Assembly: GCF_009498035.1 (NCBI RefSeq)
Contig: NZ_CP034550.1
Span: 5,518,001 to 5,582,000 of the forward strand
From: Saccharothrix syringae
GTDB lineage: Bacteria > Actinomycetota > Actinomycetes > Mycobacteriales > Pseudonocardiaceae
DNA: 64,000 bases
Reading direction: 5' to 3'
The notes beneath the pieces are model-generated. The model saw only the letters and a list, made by a program, of their open reading frames with translations, was not told where the DNA came from and made no database searches. A program made the position numbers and the translations under genes. Below are positions 41,475 to 50,725 of the stretch, piece by piece (position 1 is the first letter of the stretch; the number at the start of each line of letters is the position of its first letter).

Positions 41475-42857
41475 ATGACTGCGCTGCACGAGGTCGCCAC
41501 CACGCCGGCCACACCCCAGCCCTACACCTACGCCCGCCGCGAACTGGTCGAACCCGACTGGCGCCGCTTCCCCGGCTGGCGCCACGTCACCACCACCCAG
41601 TGGCGCGACGCCCAGTGGCAACGCGCCCACTGCGTCAAGAACCCCGCCCAGCTGCGCGCCGTCGCCGGCGACCTGCTCGCCGACCGCTTCTACGACGACC
41701 TCGCCGCCGACCAGCAGCACCTGGCCACCATGTCCATGCTGGTCCCGCCCCAGATGCTCAACACCATGGCGCCCCACGCCCCCCTCGACCCCGACGGCTT
41801 CACCACCGCCTTCCTGGCCGACCCGATCCGGCGCTACATGCTCCCGGTCCACTCCGACCGCGACCCCCACTGGCCCAGCCACCCCCACTCCACCCGCGAC
41901 TCCCTCCACGAGGCCGAGATGTGGGTCGTCGAGGGCCTGACCCACCGCTACCCCACCAAGGTCCTCGCCGAACTCGTCTCCACCTGCCCCCAGTACTGCG
42001 GCCACTGCACCCGCATGGACCTCGTCGGCAACTCCACCCCCCAGGTCGCCAAGCACAAGCTCGCCCTCAAACCCGCCGACCGCCAGGACCGCATGATCGA
42101 CTACCTCAAGCGCACCCCCGGCGTGCGCGACGTCGTGGTCTCCGGCGGCGACGTCGCCAACGTCCCCTGGCCGCAACTGGAGAACTTCCTCATGCGGCTG
42201 CTCGACATCGACACCGTCCGCGACGTCCGCCTGGCCACCAAGGCCCTCGCGGGCCTGCCCCAGCACTGGCTCCAGCCCAAGGTCGTCGAAGGGCTCGAAC
42301 GCGTCGCCCGCACCGCCGCCCGCCGCGGCGTCAACCTCGCCATCCACACCCACGTCAACCACGCCCAGTCGGTCACCCCGCTGGTCGCCGAAGCCGCCCG
42401 CACCGCGCTGGAGGTCGGCGTCCGCGACGTGCGCAACCAGGGCGTGCTCATGCGGGGCGTCAACGCCACCCCCGAGGACCTGCTCGACCTCTGCTTCGCC
42501 CTCCAGGGCGAGGCCAACGTGCTGCCCTACTACTTCTACATGTGCGACATGATCCCCAACGCCGAGCACTGGCGCGTCGCCGTCTGGGAGGCCCAGGCCC
42601 TCCAGCACGCCATCATGGGCTACCTGCCCGGCTACGCCACCCCCCGCATCGTCTGCGACGTCCCCTACGTCGGCAAGCGGTGGGTCCACCAGCTCCACGA
42701 CTACGACCGCGAGCTGGGCATCTCCTACTGGACCAAGAACTACCGCACCGGCATCGAGCTCGACGACGCCGAGGCCCTCGACCGCCGCCACCCCTACTAC
42801 GACCCCATCTCCACCCTCGGCGACACCGGCCGCGCCTGGTGGTCCCGCCAGGGCTGA
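41475..42857 (+). CDS. kamA: Lysine 2,3-aminomutase (radical SAM, divergent KamA)
   Basis: 460 residues from ATG 41475 behind AGGGAGC. The radical-SAM cluster motif is C171-x3-C175-x2-C178 (STCPQYCGHCTRMD). Then VVSGGD, THVNH and NQGVLMRGVN match the KamA family. The PLP-lysine motif, PGGGGK in clostridial KamA, reads PYVGK401, and Asp395 precedes it at about the expected distance. It would convert L-lysine to beta-lysine, the substrate for the KamDE enzyme 9 kb away. The family also includes glutamate and arginine aminomutases, so substrate rests on context. Confidence 0.85.
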   Translation: MTALHEVATTPATPQPYTYARRELVEPDWRRFPGWRHVTTTQWRDAQWQRAHCVKNPAQLRAVAGDLLADRFYDDLAADQQHLATMSMLVPPQMLNTMAPHAPLDPDGFTTAFLADPIRRYMLPVHSDRDPHWPSHPHSTRDSLHEAEMWVVEGLTHRYPTKVLAELVSTCPQYCGHCTRMDLVGNSTPQVAKHKLALKPADRQDRMIDYLKRTPGVRDVVVSGGDVANVPWPQLENFLMRLLDIDTVRDVRLATKALAGLPQHWLQPKVVEGLERVARTAARRGVNLAIHTHVNHAQSVTPLVAEAARTALEVGVRDVRNQGVLMRGVNATPEDLLDLCFALQGEANVLPYYFYMCDMIPNAEHWRVAVWEAQALQHAIMGYLPGYATPRIVCDVPYVGKRWVHQLHDYDRELGISYWTKNYRTGIELDDAEALDRRHPYYDPISTLGDTGRAWWSRQG

Positions 42858-42863
42858 CCCCGG

Positions 42864-42895
42864 GGTCCTCCGCGGCGGGGTGACCGCGGAGGACC
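42864..42895 (+). terminator. Hairpin terminator after kamA
   Basis: GGTCCTCCGCGG (42864-42875) and CCGCGGAGGACC (42884-42895) are exact 12-base complements with an 8-base loop, starting 6 bases after the stop. Confidence 0.8.
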
Positions 42896-42960
42896 GGGCG
42901 GGGTGCCGAGGAAGGTCGGGTGGGGTGCCGCGGAAGGCCGCGCCCGGCGCCGCGACCGTT

Positions 42961-42984
42961 GTCGATCTTAAGTCGACACTGAAA
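42961..42984 (+). promoter_or_regulatory. AT-rich conserved motif upstream of P450
   Basis: GTCGATCTTAAG followed by TCGACACTGAAA. The same 24-base motif with four changes occurs at 54475-54498. It heads a locally AT-rich leader ~90 bases before the P450 start. Confidence 0.5.
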
Positions 42985-43075
42985 TTATCAACACCAGTAC
43001 ATGAGAGTCTTTCGGCTACGCCATTGAGCTGGTCCGCCTGGTGCGGTCTCGGGCGGAATGGCCAGACTGGCGGGC

Positions 43076-44284
43076 ATGACCGACTCCCTCGCGTTACCGG
43101 CCCAGGACCTGTTCTCCCCCGAGGCGGTGGCCGACCCCGACGCCCTGCTGCGCCGCATCAGCGCCGAGGCCCCGATCAGCGCCGTCCCCCAGCTCGACGC
43201 CTACCTGCTGACCCGGCACGCCGACATCGTCGCGGCGCTGAAGGACCGCACCATGGTCCCGGCCAACATGGCGCAGATGCTGTCGCTGTTCACCGCCGAG
43301 GAGCAGGAGGAGCTGCGCCCGCTGCGCCTGTCCATGGAGCTGTGGATGGGGCACACCAACGAGACCGACCACGTGCGGTTCCAGCAGCTGCTCAAGCGCT
43401 ACTTCACCCCCGCCACCGTCAACGGCCTGCGCCCGCGGGTGCGCGAGCTGACCGACGAGCTGCTCGACGCCGTGGCCGACCGCGGCCGCATGGACGTGGT
43501 CACCGACCTCGCCTACCCCCTGCCCGCCAACGTCATCGCCGAGATGCTGGGCATGCCCACCACCGAGCGCGAGCGGCTGCGGGCGTGGTCGCGCGACATC
43601 CTGGCGATCTTCCAGCTCGCCGACGTCGACCGGCTGCGGCGCTCGCAGCGCAGCGTGCTGGAGATGCAGGACTACGTGCGCGGCCTGGTCCGGCAGCGCC
43701 GCGACGACCCGCGCGACGACCTGATCAGCATGTTCGTCGCCGCCGAGCGCGACGGGCAGGTCACCGAGGACGAGATCGTCGCCAACTGCGTGCTGCTGCT
43801 GTTCGCCGGCCACGAGACCACCGCGGGCCTGATCACCAACGGCCTGGTGCTGCTGTTCGACCACCCCGACGAGTTCGCCCGCCTCAAGGCCGACCCGTCG
43901 CTGACCCCCGGCGCGGTCGAGGAGATGCTGCGCTGCGCGGGCCCGGCGAGCACCATCGTGCGGCAGAGCACCGCCCCGGTCCGCCTGGGCGGCCACGAGC
44001 TGCCCGCCGGCAAGCGGTTCTACCTGGCCATGTCGGCGGGCAACCGGGACCCCGAGGTCTTCGACGACCCCGACCGGTTCGACATCACCCGCAAGCCCAA
44101 CCGGCACACCGCCTTCGGCCTGGGCGCGTTCTACTGCCTGGGCGCCGCCCTGGCCCGCATGGAGGCCGACGAGTGCTTCCGCGTCCTGCTGGCCCGCTGC
44201 CCCGACCTGCGCCTGGAGTCGGTCAGCTCGGTGCCCGCCCCGCCGCTGAGCCTGCGCGTGGAGTCCCTGGAAGTTTCCTTCTAG
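43076..44284 (+). CDS. Cytochrome P450 (bacterial class I)
   Basis: 402 residues from ATG 43076; an in-frame ATG at 43058 has GGGCGG immediately upstream and is an alternative. I-helix LLFAGHETTAG, K-helix EEMLRC (ExxR), and the heme loop FGLGAFYCLG with ligand Cys354. Soluble, so it needs a ferredoxin and reductase, neither of which is adjacent. Family similarity is to actinomycete CYP105/107-type enzymes used in secondary metabolism or xenobiotic oxidation. The leader carries the AT-rich 24-base motif. Confidence 0.93.
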   Translation: MTDSLALPAQDLFSPEAVADPDALLRRISAEAPISAVPQLDAYLLTRHADIVAALKDRTMVPANMAQMLSLFTAEEQEELRPLRLSMELWMGHTNETDHVRFQQLLKRYFTPATVNGLRPRVRELTDELLDAVADRGRMDVVTDLAYPLPANVIAEMLGMPTTERERLRAWSRDILAIFQLADVDRLRRSQRSVLEMQDYVRGLVRQRRDDPRDDLISMFVAAERDGQVTEDEIVANCVLLLFAGHETTAGLITNGLVLLFDHPDEFARLKADPSLTPGAVEEMLRCAGPASTIVRQSTAPVRLGGHELPAGKRFYLAMSAGNRDPEVFDDPDRFDITRKPNRHTAFGLGAFYCLGAALARMEADECFRVLLARCPDLRLESVSSVPAPPLSLRVESLEVSF

Positions 44285-44354
44285 CAAACTTTTTCAGGGG
44301 ACGGTGGTGGCGACCCCCTGGCCGGTCCCGACCACCACCGCCCACAATGGACCG

Positions 44355-45212
44355 GTGCACAACCCCAGGGTGTTCGTGGCGGGCCCGGTCTCGTGGAACC
44401 GGCTGGTCCGACTGGACCGGCTCCCCGAGGCCCGGCCCCACACCACCTTCGCCACCGGCCACCGCACCACCGTCGGCGGCACCTCCGCCGGAAAAGCGCT
44501 CAACCTGGCCTCCCTGGGCGCCCGGGTCACCCTGCGCACCGCGGTCGGCGACGACGAGCCCGGACGGGCGGTGCTCGCCGCCCTGGCCGACGCCGGCGTC
44601 GAGGTCGTCGCCGAGACCGCCGAGGGCGCCACCGAGCAGCACCTCAACCTCATGGACCCCCACGGCGGCCGCGTCTCCATCTACCTCTCCGTGCCCGACC
44701 TCCGGGCACCCCGGCACGACGACCGGGCCCTGGAAGCCCTGGCCGGGGCCGACGTGGCCGTGATCGACCTCGCCGAGCACGCCCGCCCGCTGCTGGCCGC
44801 CGCCCGCGAGGCCGGCGTCCCGGTCTGGTGCGACCTGCACGACTACGACGGCACCGCCGAGTTCCACCGCGACTTCCTGCACGCCGCCGACCGCCTCTTC
44901 CTCAACGACGACGGCTTCCCCGACCACGACGCGCTGCTGGCGTTCCTGCGCTCGACCGGCAAACCCGCCGTGGCCACGCTGGGGGCGGCCGGGGCGCTCG
45001 CCGTCGAGGACGGGCGGGTCCACCGCGTGCCCGCCGCACCGATCGACCGAATCGTCGACACCAACGGCGCGGGCGACGCCTTCTTCTCCGGCTTCCTGGT
45101 CGCCCACCTGGGCGGCGCCGACGTGCCCGGGGCGATGGCGGCGGGGGCCGAGCAGGCGGCGAAGTGCCTGGCCTCCCCCGACCTGGCGCCCGCGGCCGCG
45201 CCCGGGGCCTGA
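44355..45212 (+). CDS. PfkB-family carbohydrate/nucleoside kinase
   Basis: 285 residues from GTG 44355. Signature 1 resembles GGTSAGKALNLASLG (residues ~40-54), and signature 2 is VDTNGAGDAFFSGFL with the catalytic Asp. It phosphorylates a sugar or related hydroxyl with ATP. Lies just upstream of a LacI-type regulator remnant whose operator-like site precedes it, suggesting a former sugar-utilisation locus. Substrate unknown. Confidence 0.88.
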   Translation: MHNPRVFVAGPVSWNRLVRLDRLPEARPHTTFATGHRTTVGGTSAGKALNLASLGARVTLRTAVGDDEPGRAVLAALADAGVEVVAETAEGATEQHLNLMDPHGGRVSIYLSVPDLRAPRHDDRALEALAGADVAVIDLAEHARPLLAAAREAGVPVWCDLHDYDGTAEFHRDFLHAADRLFLNDDGFPDHDALLAFLRSTGKPAVATLGAAGALAVEDGRVHRVPAAPIDRIVDTNGAGDAFFSGFLVAHLGGADVPGAMAAGAEQAAKCLASPDLAPAAAPGA

Positions 45213-45340
45213 TCCGGCAGCCACCACCAGGAAGACCCGGTCCGACGGCGACACCGTGCCCGGGAAAGCCTGTCGGGCCTCGACCGGGCACCGGCGCGGC
45301 CACCGGGTCGACGCCCCGCCCCGCCGGTCGCCTGTCAAGA

Positions 45341-45363
45341 CTTGCTGAAAGTCCTTGCAAAGG
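45341..45363. promoter_or_regulatory. LacI/MalR-type operator
   Basis: CTTGCTGAAAG at 45341-45351 and CCTTGCAAAGG at 45353-45363, tandem TTGC-containing half sites as seen before LacI-family maltose regulators in actinomycetes. Forty-three bases before the regulator start. Confidence 0.55.
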
Positions 45364-45405
45364 TTTTCATCCGTTGCGCGTGTGGCCGCAGTGGAGAGGA
45401 CGGAC

Positions 45406-45921
45406 ATGGAGAGCGCCCCCGCCCGCCTGAGCGACATCGCCGCGCAGGCCGGGGTCAGCGAGGCGACGGTCAGCCGGGTCTTCAACGGCAAGTCGGGCGT
45501 CCCGACCGCCGCCCGCCAGGCCCTCGTGGCGGCCGTGGACCCGCTCGGGTACGAGCGCCCGCCACGGCTGCGGCAGCGCAGCGCCGGGCTCATCGGCTGC
45601 ACGCCGCTGCTGTGCACGCAGACGCCCGCCGACTCCACCGCGGACTCCACCGCGGACACCGAGCGCGTCTCCGCGCCCTTCATGCCCACCGACGACCGGA
45701 CGGCCGTGCGGTTGGCCGTCTCGCACCTGGTGGAGCCGGGGCGCGAGCGGATCGGGCCGGCCGTCGGACCCCGGTGGTTCGTGCAGCCGGTCGAGGCCAT
45801 GGGGCAGGCCGCCGTGCACGCCCTGCCGGAGGAGATCGGCGGCACCCCCGCGCCGCACGCCGAGTTCGTGTTCATGCCGGAACTGGTGGTGCGCGGCTCG
45901 ACGGGCGCGGGGCCGCGGTGA
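45406..45921 (+). pseudogene. LacI-family regulator with large internal deletion
   Basis: ATG 45406 after GAGAGGAC. Residues 1-60 are a perfect LacI headpiece (RLSDIAAQAGVSEATVSRVFNGKSGVPTAARQALVAAVDPLGYERP). The frame ends with FVFMPELVVRGSTG, the normal LacI C-terminus. Only 171 residues lie between start and stop, against about 340 in the family: most of the ligand domain is gone, yet the frame is kept. It includes a duplicated DSTADSTADT. It may still bind its operator but cannot sense sugar normally. Stop overlaps the next gene's GTG. Counted as a pseudogene, though a residual repressor is possible. Confidence 0.8.
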
Positions 45922-46904
45922 CCGCCGGACGGGCGCGGGCGCTGCGCATGCGGGCGCAACGCCTGACCAGCCCCGCCCGCGACGTGGCCGGGCTGCTGCA
46001 CGACGTGGTGGCGGTGCAGGCGCAGGACCTGACCGCGGCCGGGTTGGCCGTCCGGGCGCGCACGACCGGGCTGGCGCCCGCGGACCTGCGGGGCGCGCTG
46101 GACCGGGGCGAGGTCGTGCGCACCTGCGCGATGCGCGGCGCGGTGCACCTGGTGCGCCGGGAGGACGCGGGCTGGCTGGTGGCGCTGCTCGGTCCGGTCA
46201 ACACCGCGCGCGGGCGGGCGCGCCGGCTGGAGCTGGGGCTCACCGACGAGCTGTGCGCGCGGGCGCTGCCCGCGCTGCGCGAGGTGCTGACCGGACCGCT
46301 GAACCGGGCCCAGGTCGTCGACCGGCTCGCCGAGGTCGGGGTGCCGCTCGACCCGACCACGCCCGCACCCGCCCACCTGCTGGCCTACGCCGCCAACCAG
46401 GGCGTGGTCTGCGCGGGCGCCTCGACCTACCGGCTGCTGCCCGAGCCGGCGCAGCCGGGGCACGGCGTGCCCGAGCTGGTCCGCCGCTACCTGCGCGCCT
46501 ACGGCCCCGCCACGGTCGACGACCTCGCCGCGTGGAGCGGGCTGCCCGCCGACCTGCTCCACGCCGGGTTCCCCGCCGACGAGCTGGTGGAAGGCGAGCA
46601 CGGTTGGCGGCTGCCCGCCGACGACGCGCCCGAACCCGAACCCGACGCGCCCGAGACGGTGCGGCTGCTCGGCCCGTTCGACACGTTCCTGCTCGGCTAC
46701 CGCGACCGGGACCTGCTGCTCGACCCCGCGCACGCGCCGCTGGTGCAGCCCCCGGGCGGGGTGCCGGTGCCGCACGTGGTGGTCGACGGGCGGGTGCACG
46801 GCACCTGGCGGCGGCGGGAGGGGCGGGTGGTGGTCGAGCAGTTCGGCCACATCCCGGTCCCCCAGCTCGACGTCGAGGTCGAGTCGGTGCTCGCCTGGAG
46901 CTGA
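45918..46904 (+). CDS. AlkZ-like winged-helix DNA glycosylase (HTH_42)
   Basis: 328 residues; GTG overlaps the LacI stop (45918-45921). The N-terminal motif VQAQD holds Q34-x-Q36, the QxQ catalytic pair of AlkZ-type glycosylases. The body matches the HTH_42 family: LRGALDRGEVVRTCAMRGAVHLV, PATVDDLAAWSGLP, LLGPFDTFLLGYRDRD and the wing WRRREGRVVVEQF. AlkZ unhooks or removes bulky and cross-linked alkyl lesions, sometimes as self-resistance to a genotoxin. Here no toxin cluster is adjacent, so general repair is as likely. Confidence 0.85.
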   Translation: MTAGRARALRMRAQRLTSPARDVAGLLHDVVAVQAQDLTAAGLAVRARTTGLAPADLRGALDRGEVVRTCAMRGAVHLVRREDAGWLVALLGPVNTARGRARRLELGLTDELCARALPALREVLTGPLNRAQVVDRLAEVGVPLDPTTPAPAHLLAYAANQGVVCAGASTYRLLPEPAQPGHGVPELVRRYLRAYGPATVDDLAAWSGLPADLLHAGFPADELVEGEHGWRLPADDAPEPEPDAPETVRLLGPFDTFLLGYRDRDLLLDPAHAPLVQPPGGVPVPHVVVDGRVHGTWRRREGRVVVEQFGHIPVPQLDVEVESVLAWS

Positions 46905-46949
46905 GAGCCCGGGTCGGAGCCAGCGGGCGGGGAGGGGGCGCGCCCGTCA

Positions 46950-46971
46950 CACGTCGTTGCGCAACGACGTG
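46950..46971. promoter_or_regulatory. 22-bp perfect palindrome before the LuxR-type regulator
   Basis: CACGTCGTTGC is followed at once by its exact reverse complement. Further TTGCA-type words follow at 46971-46985 and 47042-47059 (TTGCAA-TCAT-TTGCAA). A likely operator cluster, though the palindrome might also end the upstream transcript. Confidence 0.55.
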
Positions 46972-47118
46972 CAACTGTTTGCACACCGACACCGAAGACG
47001 ATCGGTCGCAAACCGTTCTACGTGCGCTTATTGGGGTCGTTTCTTGCAATCATTTGCAAACCCCTGAGTTTGGTGGATCTCGCGGAAGTCGCACCGGCCG
47101 GTGTCGTACGGTGTCCGA

Positions 47119-49425
47119 ATGACCGAGCGGGGCCAGGAATCCGGCGGCGTACCCAGAGCGCTCAGTTCGTTCGTCGGCCGCAAGGATCTGCTCGCCGAGC
47201 TGCGCCGGAAGCTCGGCGTCTCACCCCTGATCACGCTGACCGGCGTCGGCGGCTGCGGCAAGACGCGGCTGGCGCTGGAGCTGGCCGCCCAGGTGCAGCG
47301 GGCCTACGACGACGGCGTGCGCGTGGTCGAGCTGGCACCGGCGCGCGGCGGCGACCCCGAGCTGCTGGCGCAGGTCGTGCTCAGCGCCGTGGGCGTGCCC
47401 GACCAGGCGACCACCACGCCGCTGGACACGCTGGTGGACTACCTGCGGTCGCGCCGGGTGCTGCTGGTGCTGGACAACTGCGAGCACCTGGTGGAGCCGG
47501 TCGCGCGGCTGGTGCGGGCGGTGCTGGGCGCGGCGCCCGGGGTGCGGGTGCTGGCCACCAGCCGGGCGCGGCTGCGGGTGCCCGGCGAGGTGCTGGTCAT
47601 GGTGCCGCCGCTGGACGTGCCCGCCGAGGACGCCCCGTTCTCGCCCGCGCACGAGTCGGTGGCGCTGCTGGTCGACCGCGCCGAGGCGGGCGTGCCCGGC
47701 TGGCGGCTGACCCCGGAGAACTGGCCGGACGTGGTGCGCGTGCTGCGCCGGGTCGCGGGCATCCCGCTGGCCATCGAGCAGGCCGTGGTGCGGATGCGGT
47801 CCATGCCGGTGTCGCTGCTGGCCGACCGGCTCGACGACGTGATGCGCGTGCTGACCGCCAACGACACCACCCGGGTGCCGCACCACCAGACCATGGCGGC
47901 GATGATCGACTGGAGCCACGCCCAGTGCACGCCCGCCGAACGGCTGCTGTGGGCCCGGCTGTCGGTGTTCGAGGGCGGGTTCAGCCTGCCCGCGGCCGAG
48001 GCCGTGTGCGCGGGCGGCGAGCTGGGGCGCGACGCGGTCGCCGACGCGCTGGCCGGGCTGCTGGACAAGTCGATCGCCCTGCCCTCCGCCGACCGCAGCC
48101 GCTACCACCTGCTGGAACCGCTGCGGCAGCACGGGGCGGCCCGGCTGGGCGCCTCCGGCGAGGAGGCCGAGGTGCGCGCCCGGCACCGGGAGTTCTTCCG
48201 CGCCGAGGCGGCGCGGCTGGCCGGCGGGTTCGTCGGGCACAACGAGGCCGCGCTGCTGGAGGCCGTCGACCTGGACATGGCCAACCACCGCGTGGTGCTG
48301 GCCGACCTGATCGGCACCCCCGCCACCACCTACGACGGCCTGCAGATGAGCGTCGACCTGGCGCGCACCCGCTGGTACACCTACGCCGGGCGGTTACCCG
48401 AGGAGCGGCTCTGGCTCGGGCGCGCGCTGGCCGCCACCCCCGAGACCCCGGACCCGCTCCGCGTGAGCGCGATGGCGCTGGACGCCTGGATCGCGCTGTG
48501 CCTGGGCGTGCAGCGGGCGCAGGTCGCCCGCCGCGTCGACGAGCTGACCGGCCTGGCCGACCGGGTCGGCGTGCCGCTGCCGCCGGTGACGTTCGTGCGC
48601 GGCGCCTACACCGTGCTCGCCCTGGGCGACCTGGAGGGCGTGGAGCTGCTGCGGCAGGCGCACGAGGGCTTCGGCGCGATGGGCGCGCACTTCGCCGTCG
48701 ACCACCACCTGGCCCACATCCTGCACACCGTGTCCCTGGTGCTGCTGGGCGACCGCGAGCAGGCCGAGCAGGCCGCCGAGGAGTTCTTCGCCGAGTGCGA
48801 GCGGCTGCGGGCGCAGTGGGGCCTGAGCTGGGCGCACTGGTGCCGCAGCGTGGTGCAGACCCGCTGGGGGTCCCCCGACCGCGCGCTGGACGTGCTGCTG
48901 GAGGGCCTGCGCCTGCAACGCGCCATCCGCGACAAGTGGGGCCCGCTGTGGACGATCGAGGCGCTGGGCTGGGCCCACGCCAAGGCGGGCGACGCCGCGG
49001 CGGCCGCCCGGATGCTCGGCCTGGCCCACAACCTGCACCGCGTCACCGGCGTGCGGGTCGACGGCCTGGTGCCCTTCGCCCGGTTCAGCGAGCAGGCCGC
49101 CGCCCGCGCCCGCGCGTTGTTGGGCGACCAGGAGTACGAGCGCGCCTACGCGTGCCCGGCCGAGTCCGTCGAGCAGGCGCTGGCCTCGGTGCTCGACACC
49201 GCCGAGCCCGACCGGCCGCAGCCCACCCGGCGCCTGGCCGGGCTGACGCAGGCGGAGTGGAACGTGGCCAGGCTGGTGGGCGACGGCCTGTCCAACCCGG
49301 AGGTGGCCGACCGCCTGGTCATCTCGCCCGCCACCGTCCACACCCACCTGACCCGGATCTACCGCAAGCTCGACATCGCCAACCGGCACCAGTTGATCAC
49401 CTTGCTCGCCAGCTTGGCGGACTGA
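47119..49425 (+). CDS. Large LuxR-family regulator with NB-ARC/AAA ATPase (LAL/AfsR-like)
   Basis: 768 residues from ATG 47119 (a GTG/ATG six codons earlier is possible). Walker A GVGGCGKT at 42-49, Walker B LLVLDNCEHLVE, sensor LATSRARLRVPGE, then helical TPR-like repeats (~300-680) and a C-terminal LuxR helix-turn-helix (LTQAEWNVARLVGDGLSNPEVADRLVISPATVHTHLTRIYRKLDIANR). Such ATP-dependent activators respond to a ligand and control secondary metabolism or stress genes. A palindrome and TTGCAA repeats upstream suggest tight control. Confidence 0.9.
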   Translation: MTERGQESGGVPRALSSFVGRKDLLAELRRKLGVSPLITLTGVGGCGKTRLALELAAQVQRAYDDGVRVVELAPARGGDPELLAQVVLSAVGVPDQATTTPLDTLVDYLRSRRVLLVLDNCEHLVEPVARLVRAVLGAAPGVRVLATSRARLRVPGEVLVMVPPLDVPAEDAPFSPAHESVALLVDRAEAGVPGWRLTPENWPDVVRVLRRVAGIPLAIEQAVVRMRSMPVSLLADRLDDVMRVLTANDTTRVPHHQTMAAMIDWSHAQCTPAERLLWARLSVFEGGFSLPAAEAVCAGGELGRDAVADALAGLLDKSIALPSADRSRYHLLEPLRQHGAARLGASGEEAEVRARHREFFRAEAARLAGGFVGHNEAALLEAVDLDMANHRVVLADLIGTPATTYDGLQMSVDLARTRWYTYAGRLPEERLWLGRALAATPETPDPLRVSAMALDAWIALCLGVQRAQVARRVDELTGLADRVGVPLPPVTFVRGAYTVLALGDLEGVELLRQAHEGFGAMGAHFAVDHHLAHILHTVSLVLLGDREQAEQAAEEFFAECERLRAQWGLSWAHWCRSVVQTRWGSPDRALDVLLEGLRLQRAIRDKWGPLWTIEALGWAHAKAGDAAAAARMLGLAHNLHRVTGVRVDGLVPFARFSEQAAARARALLGDQEYERAYACPAESVEQALASVLDTAEPDRPQPTRRLAGLTQAEWNVARLVGDGLSNPEVADRLVISPATVHTHLTRIYRKLDIANRHQLITLLASLAD

Positions 49426-49480
49426 CGCTGCTGCACGGTGCCGGGCCGGTTGCGCTCCCCCAGTCGAACGGACATCGGCC

Positions 49481-50725
49481 TCAGCGCTCCAGCAGCAGGG
49501 GGACGGCGGCGAAGGTGTTCGGCACGACCTTGTCGTCGCGCGGGAACTCCGCCGGGTCGCCGGCCAGCCTGGCGTCGGGGAACCGCTCGCGCAGCGCGGT
49601 CAGCGCGGCCCGCGCCTCGATCCGCGCCAGGTGGTGGCCCAGGCAGTAGTGGATGCCGTGGCCGAACGCGGCGTGCCCGAGGGCGGCGTTGCCGCCGGCG
49701 GGGCGGCGGGTGGGGTCGAAGCGGGACGCGGTGGGCCCGTGCACCACCGGGTCGCGCCCGGCCGTGCCGAGGCCGACCATGACCAGCGCGCCCGCCGGCA
49801 GCACCGCGTCGGGCAGGTCGATGTCGACCACGACCCGGTAGTGCGGGGTGACCCGGACCGGCGGGTCCCAGCGGGCCGCCTCCTCCACCGCGTCCCCGAC
49901 GGCCTCCGGGGTGGTCAGCGCCTCCCAGGCGCCGGGCAGGGCCAGCAGCGCGGTGATCGAGTTGCCGATCAGGCCGGTGGTGGTCTCGTGGCCCGCCACG
50001 ACCATCAGGATCGCGGTGGTCACCAGTTCCTCGGGGGTCAGGTGCTCGCCGTCGACGCGGGCCTGCACGAGCGCGGTGAGCAGCGCGTCGTCGGGGCGCT
50101 CGCGCTTGTACTCGATCAGGCCGGCCAGGTAGCCGACCATCGCGTCGGAGGCGGGCACGACCAGCTCGGGGCGCTCGGTCATCATCGCCGCGGTCCACCG
50201 GTTGAGCTGGTCGCGGTCCTCGGCGGGCACGCCCAGCAGGTCGCAGATCACCGCCAGCGGCAGCGGGAACGCCAGCCGCGAGATCAGGTCGACCTCGCCG
50301 GACATGCCGGCCACCAGCTCCGCGGCCGTGCGCTCCACCGCCGGGCGCAGCGCCTCGATGCGGCGCGGGGTGAACGCCTGGGAGACCAGGGCGCGCAGCT
50401 TGCGGTGGTGCGGCGGGTCGGTGTTGAGCATCGACGGGCCGATGATCCGCGACAGGTCGGTGGGCCTGCCCTTGTCCGCCAGCTGCTGCTGCATGGCCGC
50501 GCGCAGCCCGGCGGCGTCCTTGGACAGCCGGTTGTCGCCCAGCAGGGTGCGGGTGGCCTCCAGGCCCAGGGTGGTGACCAGCACCTCCAGGCCGTTGGGC
50601 AGTTCGGCGGGGTGCACCGGTCCGGTCCTGGCCAGCGCGTCCTCGTGCGCGTGGTGCTGCCAGCCCCGCAACGACCCGCCCACCAGGGCCTGCCGATCGG
50701 GGGCGAACTCCGCCGTCAGCTGCAC
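49481..50725 (-). CDS. Cytochrome P450 (second)
   Basis: 414 residues from GTG 50725, with AAGGAG six bases upstream. I-helix VVAGHETTTG, ExxR in EEAARW, heme loop FGHGIHYCLG with Cys361. CYP107/105-like class I bacterial P450; no redox partner adjacent. Not a recent duplicate of the first P450: the I-helix and heme loops differ in several residues. Upstream lies a cluster of ATACGGA words and an 11-bp inverted repeat, then a MarR gene in the same direction. Confidence 0.93.
   Translation of the reverse strand: MQLTAEFAPDRQALVGGSLRGWQHHAHEDALARTGPVHPAELPNGLEVLVTTLGLEATRTLLGDNRLSKDAAGLRAAMQQQLADKGRPTDLSRIIGPSMLNTDPPHHRKLRALVSQAFTPRRIEALRPAVERTAAELVAGMSGEVDLISRLAFPLPLAVICDLLGVPAEDRDQLNRWTAAMMTERPELVVPASDAMVGYLAGLIEYKRERPDDALLTALVQARVDGEHLTPEELVTTAILMVVAGHETTTGLIGNSITALLALPGAWEALTTPEAVGDAVEEAARWDPPVRVTPHYRVVVDIDLPDAVLPAGALVMVGLGTAGRDPVVHGPTASRFDPTRRPAGGNAALGHAAFGHGIHYCLGHHLARIEARAALTALRERFPDARLAGDPAEFPRDDKVVPNTFAAVPLLLER

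Noticed and set aside
43076..50725. Two P450s, LuxR-type regulator and AlkZ-like glycosylase as a secondary-metabolite cluster
   Set aside because: No synthase, synthetase or terpene cyclase is present between 42 and 52 kb.
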